Assembly (NCBI RefSeq): GCF_014648435.1
Contig: NZ_BMRC01000004.1
Span: 248,001-312,000 of the forward strand
Reading direction: 5' to 3'
Origin: Nonomuraea spiralis
GTDB lineage: Bacteria > Actinomycetota > Actinomycetes > Streptosporangiales > Streptosporangiaceae
Length of the DNA: 64,000 nt
Each line of letters opens with the position of its first letter. Position 1 is the stretch's first letter. The position numbers and the translations under genes were made by a program. The notes below the pieces were generated by a model, which made no database searches, was not told the DNA's origin, and worked only from the letters and a program-made list of their open reading frames with translations. Below, one piece after another: positions 1-7,736 of the stretch.

Positions 1-8
1 CTACGGGG

Positions 9-635
9 CTAAAGCGACTCTGAGTAGTAAATCGCTGCCTGGACGCGGCTCTTCAGTCCCAGTTTGTTCAGCAGGCGGCTGACGTGGGTCTTTGTGGTGG
101 CCTCGGCCATGTCGAGCTCTTTGGCGATCTCGGCGTTGGACAGTCCGCGGCCGATGCAGGCCAGCACCTCGCGTTCGCGTGGGGTCAGGGTTTCCGGGGC
201 GGGCGGCTCCCTGCGGGGCGGTTGGTCGGCGAAGGCGGCGATCAGGCGTCTGGTGACTCCCGGTGAGATCATCCCCTCGCCGCCCGCAACCAGCCTTACC
301 GCTTCGATCAGTGCGTCGGCCTCGGTGTTCTTCAGCAGGAAACCGGCCGCCCCCGCCCGGAGGGCGCCGAAGACGTACTCGTCCACGTCGAACGTCGTGA
401 GGATCAGGACGTCGCTCACCCCCGCCAGTTCCCTGGTGGCGGAGATGCCGTCGAGGCGGGGCATGCGGATGTCCATGAGGACGACGTCGGGCCGCAGGTC
501 GTGGGCCAGCCGCACGGCCTGCTCCCCGTCGGCGGCCTCGCCCACGACCTCGATGTCGCCGGCGCCGTCCAGGATCATCACGATCCCGGCCCGGACGGCC
601 GCGTGATCGTCGGCCACCAACACCCTGATGCTCAT
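9..635 (-). CDS. NarL/FixJ-family response regulator
   Basis: This is a DNA-binding response regulator of 208 residues. The receiver domain (about 1-120) has the acidic pocket in VADDH and a phospho-acceptor Asp in VVLMDIRMP near residue 54. The C-terminal LuxR-type helix-turn-helix (about 145-205) carries the typical LTPREREVL and GLSNAEIAKEL motifs. Its ATG overlaps the stop codon of the upstream sensor kinase gene by four bases, so the pair is translationally coupled and the kinase is almost certainly its phosphodonor. The target genes cannot be read from the sequence. The family call is certain. Confidence 0.96.
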   Translation of the reverse strand: MSIRVLVADDHAAVRAGIVMILDGAGDIEVVGEAADGEQAVRLAHDLRPDVVLMDIRMPRLDGISATRELAGVSDVLILTTFDVDEYVFGALRAGAAGFLLKNTEADALIEAVRLVAGGEGMISPGVTRRLIAAFADQPPRREPPAPETLTPREREVLACIGRGLSNAEIAKELDMAEATTKTHVSRLLNKLGLKSRVQAAIYYSESL

Positions 636-2305
636 GCCATGTCCATTTCACCGCCGCCGCTTTGAGGGCGTCCGTCGTCATCACCCGCGTCCTCGGCCCT
701 CCGCCCCGGCGGGCCCTTGGCAACCCCCCGCAACACCACCCCACCACCCCCTACCGCCGAACCCCTCTGCTCGGACCTCCGCCCCTCCGACACCCCCGCA
801 CCCGACCCCCTCTGCTCGGACCCCCGCCCCTCCGACACCGCCACACCCGAAACCCGCTCAACGGACGCCCGCTTCCCTGAGCCCTGCTCCCCCGGACCCC
901 ACCCATCCGGCGCCCGCTCTCCCGAACCTCCCTCGCCCGACGCCCGCTTCCCCGAGCCCCGCTCGTTCGGTACGGCGGATGTCTGCTCCGTCGGGACCTG
1001 GGCCTTCGGGACCTGGGCCTTCGGAGGGCGTTCGCCGGACGTGCGGCGATCGAGGGGCCGTGGCGCGTCGAGCGAGGTGGGGAACGCCGCCGCGATCCGC
1101 CAGCCGTCCCCCCGTGGTCCCGCCTCGAAGAACCCGCCGACCAGCGAAGCCCGCTCGCGCATGCCGATCAGCCCCGCCCCCGAACCCGGCAACCGAGCAC
1201 CACGCCGGCCGACCTGGTTCTCGATCGTCAGCAGAACCTCGCCCGGGTCGTACGTCAGCGACACGACCACCGGCGCCTCGCCGTGCTTGAGCGCGTTGGT
1301 CAGCCCCTCCTGAAGGATCCGGTAGCCCGCCAGGTCCACCGAAGCCGGCACCTCCCGCAGCTCACCGTCGAACCGCAGCTCGACCGCCATCCCGGCCCGC
1401 CGCGTACGCTCGACCAGGCTCTCGGCGTCCGCCAGCCGCGGCCGGGTGGCCTCCAGCTCGGGCCCGTCCCCCTCGCGACCGCCGCCGTCCTCCCGCAGCA
1501 ACCCGATCATGTCGCGCATCTCGGCCAGCCCCTTGACGCTGTTCTCCCGTACGGACTCCATGACCTTGCGAACCGTCTCCCGATCCAGGTCCTTACGGGA
1601 CAGGGCTGCCGTCGACTGGATGGCAATGGCGCTGAAATGGTTCGCGATCATGTCGTGCAGCTCACGCGCCATCCGCGTACGCTCGGCCGCGATCGCGGCC
1701 TGCCGATCGAGCTCCGCCAGACGCGCGACCTGCTCGGCGCGCACCCGTTCAGCGGCCGCCCGGTCCCGCTGCTCCCGCAGCACCCAAGCCGTGGTCACGG
1801 GCGTGACCAGCACCAGCCCCGACTGGATGCCCATGACGGCCAGCAGCCGCCAGTCCGCCGCGACGACCGCTGCCACGGACCCGCCCACCACGGCCAGCAC
1901 CGTCGTGATCCCGAGCAGCCACCGAGCGAACCGCGCCGGCCCGTAGAGCGCCGCGGCGTAGAGATTGTCGGTGAACACCAGCATGGTGGCCAACGACGGC
2001 CCCAGCACGCCGTCGGCCGTGACGGCCACCACCCCGAGCGCCAACGACCACAGCGGAGCCCTCTGCCGTAGCAGCACGGCAGAGCAGGTGATCGCCAGCG
2101 GCACCAGCAGCGCCCACACCGGCACGCCACGCCGCACGTACCCACCCGCCAGGATCAGCAGCGCCCCCAGGACGAACGCCAGCACCGCCGCAACCTCGGG
2201 CCGCACCCTGCCCTGCCCCGGACCGCCGGCCTTCCCCCGCGCCTCGAAGCGGCTCCACCAGCCTGAAAGCGACCGAGACCCGGCCCGCCACCGCTCAGCG
2301 ATCAT
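632..2305 (-). CDS. NarL-type sensor histidine kinase with repetitive C-terminal tail
   Basis: This is a membrane sensor kinase. About five hydrophobic segments in the first ~180 residues are followed by a HisKA_3 dimerisation helix with the phospho-accepting His in ARELHDMIANHFSAIA. A HATPase domain follows, with the N-box in GLTNALKHG and a G-box in GAGLIGMRERA. The start is uncertain. Three 24-bp tandem repeats cover the 5' end; two copies give GAGG-TGCGG-ATG, a Shine-Dalgarno plus start, at 2305 and 2329, and the frame stays open to 2419. After the kinase core, about 130 residues of Gly/Ser/Arg/Glu-rich repeats form a tail that such kinases normally lack. It is coupled to the response regulator by a four-base overlap. 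The signal sensed is unknown. Confidence 0.9.
   Translation of the reverse strand: MIAERWRAGSRSLSGWWSRFEARGKAGGPGQGRVRPEVAAVLAFVLGALLILAGGYVRRGVPVWALLVPLAITCSAVLLRQRAPLWSLALGVVAVTADGVLGPSLATMLVFTDNLYAAALYGPARFARWLLGITTVLAVVGGSVAAVVAADWRLLAVMGIQSGLVLVTPVTTAWVLREQRDRAAAERVRAEQVARLAELDRQAAIAAERTRMARELHDMIANHFSAIAIQSTAALSRKDLDRETVRKVMESVRENSVKGLAEMRDMIGLLREDGGGREGDGPELEATRPRLADAESLVERTRRAGMAVELRFDGELREVPASVDLAGYRILQEGLTNALKHGEAPVVVSLTYDPGEVLLTIENQVGRRGARLPGSGAGLIGMRERASLVGGFFEAGPRGDGWRIAAAFPTSLDAPRPLDRRTSGERPPKAQVPKAQVPTEQTSAVPNERGSGKRASGEGGSGERAPDGWGPGEQGSGKRASVERVSGVAVSEGRGSEQRGSGAGVSEGRRSEQRGSAVGGGGVVLRGVAKGPPGRRAEDAGDDDGRPQSGGGEMDMA
766..855. repeat. 45-bp direct repeat, two copies, in kinase tail
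   Basis: Two adjacent 45-bp units (766-810 and 811-855) differ at about five positions. Each encodes 15 residues ending in a SEQRGS-like motif in the tail of the sensor kinase. A 15-bp repeat, GGGACCTGGGCCTTC, occurs twice in tandem near 993-1022 and encodes the PKAQV duplication. All units are multiples of three, so copy number can change without breaking the frame. Confidence 0.85.
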
Positions 2306-2373
2306 CCGCACCTCAGCCCGCCCTGCCATCCGCACCTCGGACCGCCCTGCCATCCGCGCGTCGGAGCGCCCTG
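2302..2373. repeat. 24-bp tandem repeat, three copies, over kinase start region
   Basis: The copies lie at 2302-2325, 2326-2349 and 2350-2373. On the minus strand the first two each contain GAGGTGCGGATG, a Shine-Dalgarno plus ATG in frame with the kinase. The third copy has lost the GAGG core. The array therefore duplicates the translation initiation signal. Confidence 0.85.
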
Positions 2374-2524
2374 CCCACCTCGAAACCACCCGCACCAGCA
2401 AGCAGCACCACAGAACCACTCACCGCACGCCAACCCCCGCGAACCACCACCGCCCCGCACCGTCGCCCGTGTCATGTCCTCATCTCACCACTCCAGGAGG
2501 CCGCCGCCTTCCTCCGAGGGTCCG

Positions 2525-2556
2525 CCTGTGGATACACCTTTCGATGTATCCACAGG
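2525..2556. promoter_or_regulatory. 12-bp perfect inverted repeat, candidate operator
   Basis: The arms are CCTGTGGATACA (2525-2536) and TGTATCCACAGG (2545-2556), separated by 8 bp. The palindrome ends 16 bp before the likely ATG at 2573, a position suited to a repressor operator. Each arm contains an 8/9 match to the DnaA-box sequence TTATCCACA, but the tight symmetric spacing looks more like a dimeric regulator site. Confidence 0.6.
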
Positions 2557-2572
2557 TTCGTTTCCGCCGACG

Positions 2573-3154
2573 ATGTGCCTGGTCGCGAACCTCCCCAAAC
2601 TGGAACACGTGATTGTCGCCATCCTGATCGGTTGCGAGGTCGGCTTCTGGCTCCTCCTGGGGCTCGGCCTGGCCTCCCGCTACCTCTGGAACCTCCGACG
2701 GCTCAGTACGGCCCTCCTGCTCTGCGTCCCGCTTCTCGACGTGGTCCTCCTGGTCGCGGCGGTCGTGGACATGCGCGGCGGCGCCACGGCGGACCTGCGC
2801 CATGGCCTGGCGGCGGCCTACCTGGCCTACTCGATCGTCTTCGGCCACCGGACGATCCGCTGGGCCGACGCCCGCTTCCGCCACCGCTTCGCCGGCGGCC
2901 CCCCACCCTGGAAGCCCCCGGCGGCCGGCCCTGCCCGTACCCGCTACGAATGGGCGTACTGGCTGAAGATAGTCCTGGCGTACGGGATCGCCTGTCTCAT
3001 CCTCTTCGCCCTCATCTGGCTCGTGAACGACTCCTCCCGTACGAGCGCCCTCCTGGAGTTCATGCTCAACCTGCTCAAGGTCCCCGTGATCGCCCTGATC
3101 TGGCCGGTGAGCCACACCCTCTGGCCGAAGAAGGAGGAGCCGGCGAGCGAGTGA
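2573..3154 (+). CDS. Small integral membrane protein of unknown function
   Basis: I do not recognise a characterised family. The 193-residue product from the ATG at 2573 has about four hydrophobic segments: around residues 13-35 (VIVAILIGCEVGFWLLLGLGL), 48-65, a weaker one near 85, and 135-155. A short hydrophobic stretch and a basic/acidic C-terminus end it. The frame is open upstream to 2474, but that extension would run through the palindrome at 2525-2556 and reads as low-complexity Pro/Ser, so the later start is preferred. It stands alone between the divergent kinase operon and tRNA-Arg. Confidence 0.75.
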   Translation: MCLVANLPKLEHVIVAILIGCEVGFWLLLGLGLASRYLWNLRRLSTALLLCVPLLDVVLLVAAVVDMRGGATADLRHGLAAAYLAYSIVFGHRTIRWADARFRHRFAGGPPPWKPPAAGPARTRYEWAYWLKIVLAYGIACLILFALIWLVNDSSRTSALLEFMLNLLKVPVIALIWPVSHTLWPKKEEPASE

Positions 3155-3211
3155 TCGCGCTATTCGGTTCGATGCACCGCTCAGAACCCGCTATGCTTGC
3201 TTACGCAGCGA

Positions 3212-3284
3212 GCGGCCGTAGCTCAATGGATAGAGCATCTGACTACGGATCAGAAGGTTGGGGTTTCGAGTACCTCCGGCCGCA
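3212..3284 (+). tRNA. tRNA-Arg(ACG)
   Basis: A 73-nt cloverleaf. The acceptor stem GCGGCCG pairs with CGGCCGC. The anticodon arm is TCTGA-CTACGGA-TCAGA with anticodon ACG. The T arm has TTCGAGT in its loop. Discriminator A is at 3284, and CCA is not encoded. The 3' end faces an integrase remnant, which suggests it served as an integration site. Confidence 0.96.
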
Positions 3285-3291
3285 CACATGC

Positions 3292-3331
3292 GAAAGGCCC
3301 GCAACCAGGGGTTCCTGGGAGCGGGCCTTTC
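3292..3331 (+). terminator. Rho-independent-like terminator after tRNA-Arg
   Basis: GAAAGGCCCGC (3292-3302) pairs with GCGGGCCTTTC (3321-3331). An inner CCAGG/CCTGG helix and a T-rich run follow. It lies just downstream of the tRNA 3' end. Confidence 0.85.
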
Positions 3332-3384
3332 TGTTTGTCTGGACAATCTCCGGATCTTGCTAACACCTCTGCTTACACGGCCTC

Positions 3385-3603
3385 TCATCCCTCACCGATC
3401 GCCTCAGCGAGGACATCGGCGGCTGACGCTTCGGCGGCGCGGATCATGTGGGCATAGGCCCTGAGCGTGATCGTGGCGTGGATGTGGCGTAGGTCGTGAA
3501 GCCGTGCGTGGGGCGACGGCGTACGAGGGTTCGCCGGGTTGTACCGCTTGATCAGAATCGGGAAGAGCGAGCTGAGCGTGTCCGGGTGAACGGGCTCGCC
3601 CAT
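3385..3603 (-). pseudogene. C-terminal remnant of a tyrosine-type integrase
   Basis: The frame keeps the end of a phage/ICE integrase: GEPVHPDTLSSLF, then HDLRHIHAT with the catalytic H-x-x-R, then ITLRAYAHMI with the candidate nucleophilic Tyr. In intact relatives about 20 residues, including the second catalytic His box (LGH), separate HAT from ITL; here they are missing, so the catalytic core is internally deleted. No N-terminal domain is present. It lies about 100 bp from the 3' end of tRNA-Arg, the usual geometry for elements that insert there. The enzyme must be dead. Confidence 0.85.
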
Positions 3604-3676
3604 CCCCGCTCTTGTGTCGCCGACCGCGTGTTCATGCCGCCGTAGCAGTGCGTTGGTTGTGTTCCTGAGTGGTCGG

Positions 3677-4072
3677 TTAGCTGATCCTCTGCACGGTCGT
3701 ACCCTGTCGGATGGCGCGGGGGATCTCGGCGACGGAGTCCACGATGTCGATCAGGCGGGCGATGCTCTCGGCTGGAGCAGTGGAGCTGACGTCGACGGTG
3801 TAGGTGATCCCGGTTGATCGCCAGTTCTCGGTATCGAAGCCGCCGGCTGCGGAAACGCGTACTCCTTGGAGTTCGATTCCCAGTGCGGCGGCCTCCCGGT
3901 AGAGGTCGTTGAGGACGCATCCCGCCGCTGCGAGGTGAAGGAGATGTCCTCCGGTGAAGTCCGCCCTGACGCTCACGCCCTCGGGCGTCCACCGATGAGG
4001 GAAATGCACCGCATGCTCGTCCGTCACCTTCAGCGATCCTGCGCTCACGATCACGTTGAAACGGTCATCCAT
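3677..4072 (-). CDS. OsmC-family protein
   Basis: A 131-residue OsmC/Ohr-like protein. Members of this fold reduce organic hydroperoxides through paired cysteines. Recognisable features are the N-terminal beta region around HFPHRWTPEGVSVRADFTGG, the helix LLHLAAAGCVLNDLYREA with the first conserved Cys, and a C-terminal alpha/beta half ending RAIRQGTTVQ. I do not see a second cysteine at the usual place, so classical peroxidase chemistry is doubtful and it may be a YhfA-like OsmC relative. The start is supported by GGGAG six bases upstream of the ATG. It sits inside the presumed integration scar. Confidence 0.82.
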   Translation of the reverse strand: MDDRFNVIVSAGSLKVTDEHAVHFPHRWTPEGVSVRADFTGGHLLHLAAAGCVLNDLYREAAALGIELQGVRVSAAGGFDTENWRSTGITYTVDVSSTAPAESIARLIDIVDSVAEIPRAIRQGTTVQRIS

Positions 4073-4387
4073 GATTCGGCTCCCGGCACCTCGGGCGTAC
4101 GGACGTGACGACAAGAGCCGTCCTACACGTCGTAGCCGCCAACCGGCAACACCACAACTGGCAACACAGCACTCCCTCACACGGGGACAGCCGTTCGTGC
4201 GGCTGGGCCGTCTGGTGGAGGACGCGTCCGTTCGGCTCGGAGTCCGCTCGTGTAACACGTGTGGCATCTCCGCCAAGCACGCCCTCTCGTGCTGCCGCAC
4301 AGCGGCAGCGACGCGGACCCTGCCGGGACGAATCGCGCGTGGCCGGTGACATTGGCCATCACGGGAGATGTTTGATGGGATTGCCAT
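4073..4387. other. Intergenic region without a recognised gene
   Basis: This 315-bp stretch lies between the divergent OsmC-like and DUF427 genes. It must hold both promoters. Short frames exist on both strands, but none shows a known motif or convincing start. A motif CAAC(C/T)GGCAACAC occurs twice about 17 bp apart near 4140-4170; its meaning is unclear. Confidence 0.5.
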
Positions 4388-4756
4388 ATGAAGACACGAG
4401 GACATGACATCGAGGTCTCGGCTGCGTCGGACCAGGTCGTGGTACGGGTCAAGGACTCGGTTGTCGCGATCTCCTCCCGGCCGCTCGTACTCACCGAGAC
4501 AGGCTGCCCACCGCGGTACTACCTGCCGCCAGACGACGTGAAGATGGATCTGCTCCGGTCGTCGACGACGACGTCGCACTGCCCGTTCAAGGGTGATGCC
4601 GTCTATTGGTCGGTGGATACTGGTGACGATCTGGCCGAAGACGTGGTCTGGTCCTACCCGGAGCCGTTCGAACGGGTCGAGCAGATCGCGGGACGGCTCG
4701 CCTTCTGGGCGGAGAAGCCGGGCGTCACCCTTGAGGTGAACGGGCAGGGTGCGTAA
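4388..4756 (+). CDS. DUF427 domain-containing protein
   Basis: A 122-residue single-domain DUF427 protein, a small beta-rich fold of unknown activity that is common in actinomycetes. Characteristic segments are VRVKDSVVAISSRPLVL at the N-terminus, PPRYYLPPDDVKMDLL in the middle and TSHCPFKGDAVYWSV, a near-invariant motif, followed by WSYPEPFE. GGGA sits about seven bases before the ATG. It is divergent from the OsmC-like gene. No biochemical role can be assigned. Confidence 0.9.
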   Translation: MKTRGHDIEVSAASDQVVVRVKDSVVAISSRPLVLTETGCPPRYYLPPDDVKMDLLRSSTTTSHCPFKGDAVYWSVDTGDDLAEDVVWSYPEPFERVEQIAGRLAFWAEKPGVTLEVNGQGA

Positions 4757-4889
4757 GCGTCGCCGACTGCGACCACCGCCACATGAACGGCCACACGAAA
4801 CGGCAGTCTGCCTCGATTCGGCACCGCCGGTCATGCTCTGGGGCGTCATCGGTTCCTCCGCCCGTCGCCACCCTCGCGGGAGGCCATGA

Positions 4890-5060
4890 GTTCGAGCTGC
4901 GCGGCGGTGCCAGCGGTGGAAAGCCCGTCAGGAACAGCGAGTGGGCCTCATCGGCGGTCAGCCCGGTCAACCGGGCGCGGAAACCGCCGAGCAGTCGATA
5001 CCCCGCCGTACAGCACCCCGCCGTACAGCGGCACAGCCGCCGTGCTGAGGCGAGGCCGTA
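4890..5060 (-). pseudogene. Frameshifted fragment of a YafY-type WYL-domain transcription regulator
   Basis: Minus-strand translation gives AAVPLYGG, then after a one-base shift near 5005 GYRLLGGFRARLTGLTADEA and HSLFLTG. This junction, with a Gly-rich GGGYRL followed by LTGLTADEA.ALFL, is diagnostic of HTH/WYL regulators of the YafY group between the winged helix and the WYL domain. Reading on needs a second shift (GTAAQLELMASREGG). Neither a complete HTH nor a WYL domain survives. A 15-bp tandem duplication at 5000-5029 lies at the first break. Confidence 0.75.
5000..5029. repeat. 15-bp tandem duplication within the regulator remnant
   Basis: ACCCCGCCGTACAGC occurs twice back to back (5000-5014 and 5015-5029). 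It adds five residues in the remnant and lies next to its frameshift. The rest of 4757-5320 shows no intact gene. Confidence 0.85.
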
Positions 5061-5320
5061 ACCCTGGAGCGATGGGATCCCGGAGACCGGCCTCGGCCAA
5101 GCTCACGAGCGGAGCCACGTTCATGAGCCCGAGCGCGGGAGGCAACGGCTTCCGCGCCGATCTCCTGCCCGAGGGCACTCCGAGACCACATCTCGACTAC
5201 GCGGAGGCATCGACGCGAAGCAGTCGTTCTTGAAGGTGCTCAGAGGGTGTGGTTTCCCGCACCCCTGAACGGCCACACGCCTCATGGTGGCCGCATCTGA
5301 TCATTTCTAGTCTTAAATGC

Positions 5321-5941
5321 ATGACGGAATGGCTGATTGACCTGATGGAAATGCTCGGCGCGCCGGGAGCCGGGATCGCGATCGCGCTGGAGAATCTCTT
5401 CCCGCCGCTGCCCAGCGAGGTGATCCTGCCTCTGGCCGGTTTCACCGCCTCCCAGGGCGAGATGAACCTGGTCTCCGCGCTGCTGTGGACCACCGCCGGC
5501 TCGGTGATCGGTGCGCTCGCGCTGTACTGGGTGGGCGCGCTGCTCGGCCGCGAGCGCACACTGGCCCTGGCCGCCCGGATCCCGCTGCTGAAGGTCTCCG
5601 ACATCGCCAAGACCGAGGCGTGGTTCCTCAAGCACGGGCGCAAGACGGTGTTCTTCGGCCGGATGATTCCGATCTTCCGCAGCCTGATCTCCGTTCCCGC
5701 CGGAGTTGAACGAATGCCGCTGGGCGTCTTCACCCTCTTGACCACCGCCGGCAGCCTGATCTGGAACACGATCTTCGTCATGGCCGGCTGGATCCTGGGC
5801 GAGAACTGGTCGCTGGTGGAGGCCTACGTCGGCGTGGGCACCAACGCCGTCATCGCCGCGGTGCTGTTGGCCGTGCTGGTCTTCGTGGGTGTGCGGCTGG
5901 GTGAGCGGCGCAGGGGGCGGCATGCGGTGGAGGCCAGATAG
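5321..5941 (+). CDS. DedA-family membrane protein
   Basis: A 206-residue DedA/VTT-domain protein, a family linked to lipid scrambling or undecaprenyl-phosphate transport and to membrane homeostasis. Family hallmarks visible are the early amphipathic stretch with ENLFPPLPSEVILPLAGF, the re-entrant-loop glycine-rich GSVIGALALYWVGALLGRE, and GRMIPIFRSLISVPAGVERM with the conserved G-R-x-x-P-x-x-R-x-x-x-x-x-x-A-G pattern. Several membrane spans follow. The ATG at 5321 is chosen because the upstream extension (to 5249) is not DedA-like. It is monocistronic and followed by a strong terminator. Confidence 0.95.
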   Translation: MTEWLIDLMEMLGAPGAGIAIALENLFPPLPSEVILPLAGFTASQGEMNLVSALLWTTAGSVIGALALYWVGALLGRERTLALAARIPLLKVSDIAKTEAWFLKHGRKTVFFGRMIPIFRSLISVPAGVERMPLGVFTLLTTAGSLIWNTIFVMAGWILGENWSLVEAYVGVGTNAVIAAVLLAVLVFVGVRLGERRRGRHAVEAR

Positions 5942-5963
5942 CTTCGGCCCCCGGGCGGATGAA

Positions 5964-6001
5964 CCGGCGTTCCCCGCGTCACCGGAGGCGGGGAACGCCG
6001 G
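5964..6001 (+). terminator. Terminator hairpin after dedA-like gene
   Basis: CCGGCGTTCCCCGC (5964-5977) pairs perfectly with GCGGGGAACGCCGG (5988-6001) across a 10-base loop. There is no U tract, which is usual for high-GC actinomycetes. The remaining stretch to 6337 holds no gene that I can support. Confidence 0.8.
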
Positions 6002-6337
6002 TGACTGACAAGGCGTCCGACCCTTCCCTACTGAAGGCCCGGTTGGAGTTGCGCGGCACTGTCGGCGTACCGGTGCGGGGCGTGAACGTCGTGCCCGAGG
6101 TTTCGTCCGAAGGCCGAGACGCCATGGAGGGGGATCAAGAGCGGTGCGTGGAGGCGGGACGGGCCGATCCTGTGCCGGTGAGCCGTTCACAACCGGTTGG
6201 TGGTCCGGAGGTGCCATGGGCGGTCGGCCATCCCCGATGGAGCCGCTCTTCTCGCGCAACACGGAAGACGCTACGCTCATCACGATGAATACCTCCTGCA
6301 TCAGATTGGGGGCCTCGTTCACGCAAGGTGAGTGCTG

Positions 6338-7735
6338 ATGTCGCACTCGACCTCGAACGAGGATTCCCGCCTAACTCTCTGGCTGCGCGTGCGTGAGTTC
6401 GCCGTGCCGCCTCCCATGATCGAGTCAGCGACTGCCCGCCGTGTCACCGGCGACTGGGCCGCGGCGTGCGCAGCAGCACACGTGGACGTCGATCTCGACC
6501 TGCGCCACATAGCGCGCCTCCACGGCCGGGAACTGGCCGCCCACCTCCGGACCGACCTCCGCCATCTCGCACCTGACCTGCTGCGCTGGCACATGCCGAG
6601 GATCGCCCCCAATGGCCTGATACGTCCGGGCCTGACCCTCTCGCTGGCCCGGTATCAGGAGAGCGGCAACACGGTTCACCTCGTGGCCAGGACCCCGCCG
6701 GCCTGGGCAGATGCCGGTCAGCGGATCAGTCTGGCGCTCTGGGACGGTTCCCGGTCAGGACCTCATCCGCATCCGCACCCGAACCGGCGTTTCCGACTCG
6801 ATCTGCATCGCCACTTGTGGGATGCGCGCAGGGCCGGTGAGCTGCGTACACGTGCGGGGACGGCGCCGCACGCACGGGGCTGGGCCGTCGATCGGTGGCC
6901 GGCCGAGGCCCGGTTGCTGCTCCGGGCCGAGGGGCGGGAGGCGGGTACGGTCGCCATCCGGGTCGGCGGACGAGGCGATGAACGAGACCGCGGACGAGAC
7001 CATGAACGAGACCGCGGACGAGACCGCGGACGGAGCGGCAGGCGAGGCGGCGGACGGCGTCAGGTGTTCCTTGACGTGGACGGGGCCCGGGCCGACGGCG
7101 AAGGACCGGCATCGCCGCCGATCTTGCCCGACGCGGCGACCTGGGTGCTGCCCGACCTGGCGTTGTTGCGTGCCGGGCGGATCGAGGCCGGCAGGCTGCA
7201 CCCGCTCGTCGCAGCGGCGCTCGTACCGGGCCGTCCGCCGGACGCCGGGCCACCTGGCCACTGGAGCGAGAACGGGCCGCGGATCGTCGAGTGCGGCGGT
7301 GCCCTGCACAGGGTGGCGCTCGTGAACGGCATGCTGGTCGCCCTGGATCACGACGCGACCGAGATCCGGCGCGAGAAACTGCTGGCCGACCTGACCGGCA
7401 CCCCGTCGCCCTGTGTGCAACTGATCGAGGCGACCCACCGCTCCCCTGAATGCCTCCTCGATGTCCGCGCACGGCTGGAGCACGGCGACGCCGCCGGTGC
7501 TCAGGCCACCCTCGACGGTCTCCTCGGACCTGGTGCGCGGCTGCCCGAGGGGGAGCTGCGTGACGTACTGGAAGAGGCGGCGCGGCGGCGGATCGACCAC
7601 GGGCTGTTCCGTGCCGGGCTCGGGCCGGGGGCGGCCGAGCGGCCAGAGCGCCGCTCGGCCGAAGCAGCCTCCAAAGCCTCCCGGAAGGGCTCCCGCACGG
7701 GCCGGGCCCGCCCCCGCCAAGCCACCTCCGCCTGA
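6338..7735 (+). CDS. Unknown protein, first gene of a MoxR/vWA-peptidase unit
   Basis: I do not recognise a family. The ATG at 6338 is preferred over the GTG at 6332 because AAGGTGAG lies just upstream. The 465-residue product has a soluble N-terminal half: DLDLRHIARLHGRELAAHL, then a His-rich HPHPHPNRRFRLDLHRHLWD region. About 25 residues of RD/RG repeats encoded by a duplicated 24-bp unit come next (roughly 208-235). A second domain contains LDVDGAR, WVLPDLALLRAGRIEAGRL and a regular alpha-helical end. The C-terminal 40 residues are basic and Ser/Ala/Arg-rich. It precedes the ATPase and peptidase genes on the same strand, so it may be their substrate, adaptor or effector. Confidence 0.7.
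   Translation: MSHSTSNEDSRLTLWLRVREFAVPPPMIESATARRVTGDWAAACAAAHVDVDLDLRHIARLHGRELAAHLRTDLRHLAPDLLRWHMPRIAPNGLIRPGLTLSLARYQESGNTVHLVARTPPAWADAGQRISLALWDGSRSGPHPHPHPNRRFRLDLHRHLWDARRAGELRTRAGTAPHARGWAVDRWPAEARLLLRAEGREAGTVAIRVGGRGDERDRGRDHERDRGRDRGRSGRRGGGRRQVFLDVDGARADGEGPASPPILPDAATWVLPDLALLRAGRIEAGRLHPLVAAALVPGRPPDAGPPGHWSENGPRIVECGGALHRVALVNGMLVALDHDATEIRREKLLADLTGTPSPCVQLIEATHRSPECLLDVRARLEHGDAAGAQATLDGLLGPGARLPEGELRDVLEEAARRRIDHGLFRAGLGPGAAERPERRSAEAASKASRKGSRTGRARPRQATSA
6978..7025. repeat. 24-bp perfect tandem duplication inside the unknown gene
   Basis: Two identical 24-bp units beginning ATGAACGAGACC lie at 6978-7001 and 7002-7025. In the gene's frame they give a charged Arg/Asp/Gly/Glu linker. 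A partial third unit follows. Confidence 0.9.
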
Positions 7736-7736
7736 C

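Noticed and set aside
2525..2556. A chromosomal replication origin from two DnaA-like boxes
   Set aside because: Only two imperfect boxes occur in a tight palindrome, with no cluster of boxes and no dnaA or dnaN gene nearby.
5942..6337. A small gene in the space between the DedA gene and the unknown gene
   Set aside because: Short frames on both strands have no motif, no good start and overlap the terminator.
6711..7325. Alternative frame in the unknown gene reading as an acidic repeat (NETADET)
   Set aside because: The frame lacks a ribosome-binding site and any conserved segment at its ends. The annotated frame continues sensibly on both sides of the repeat.
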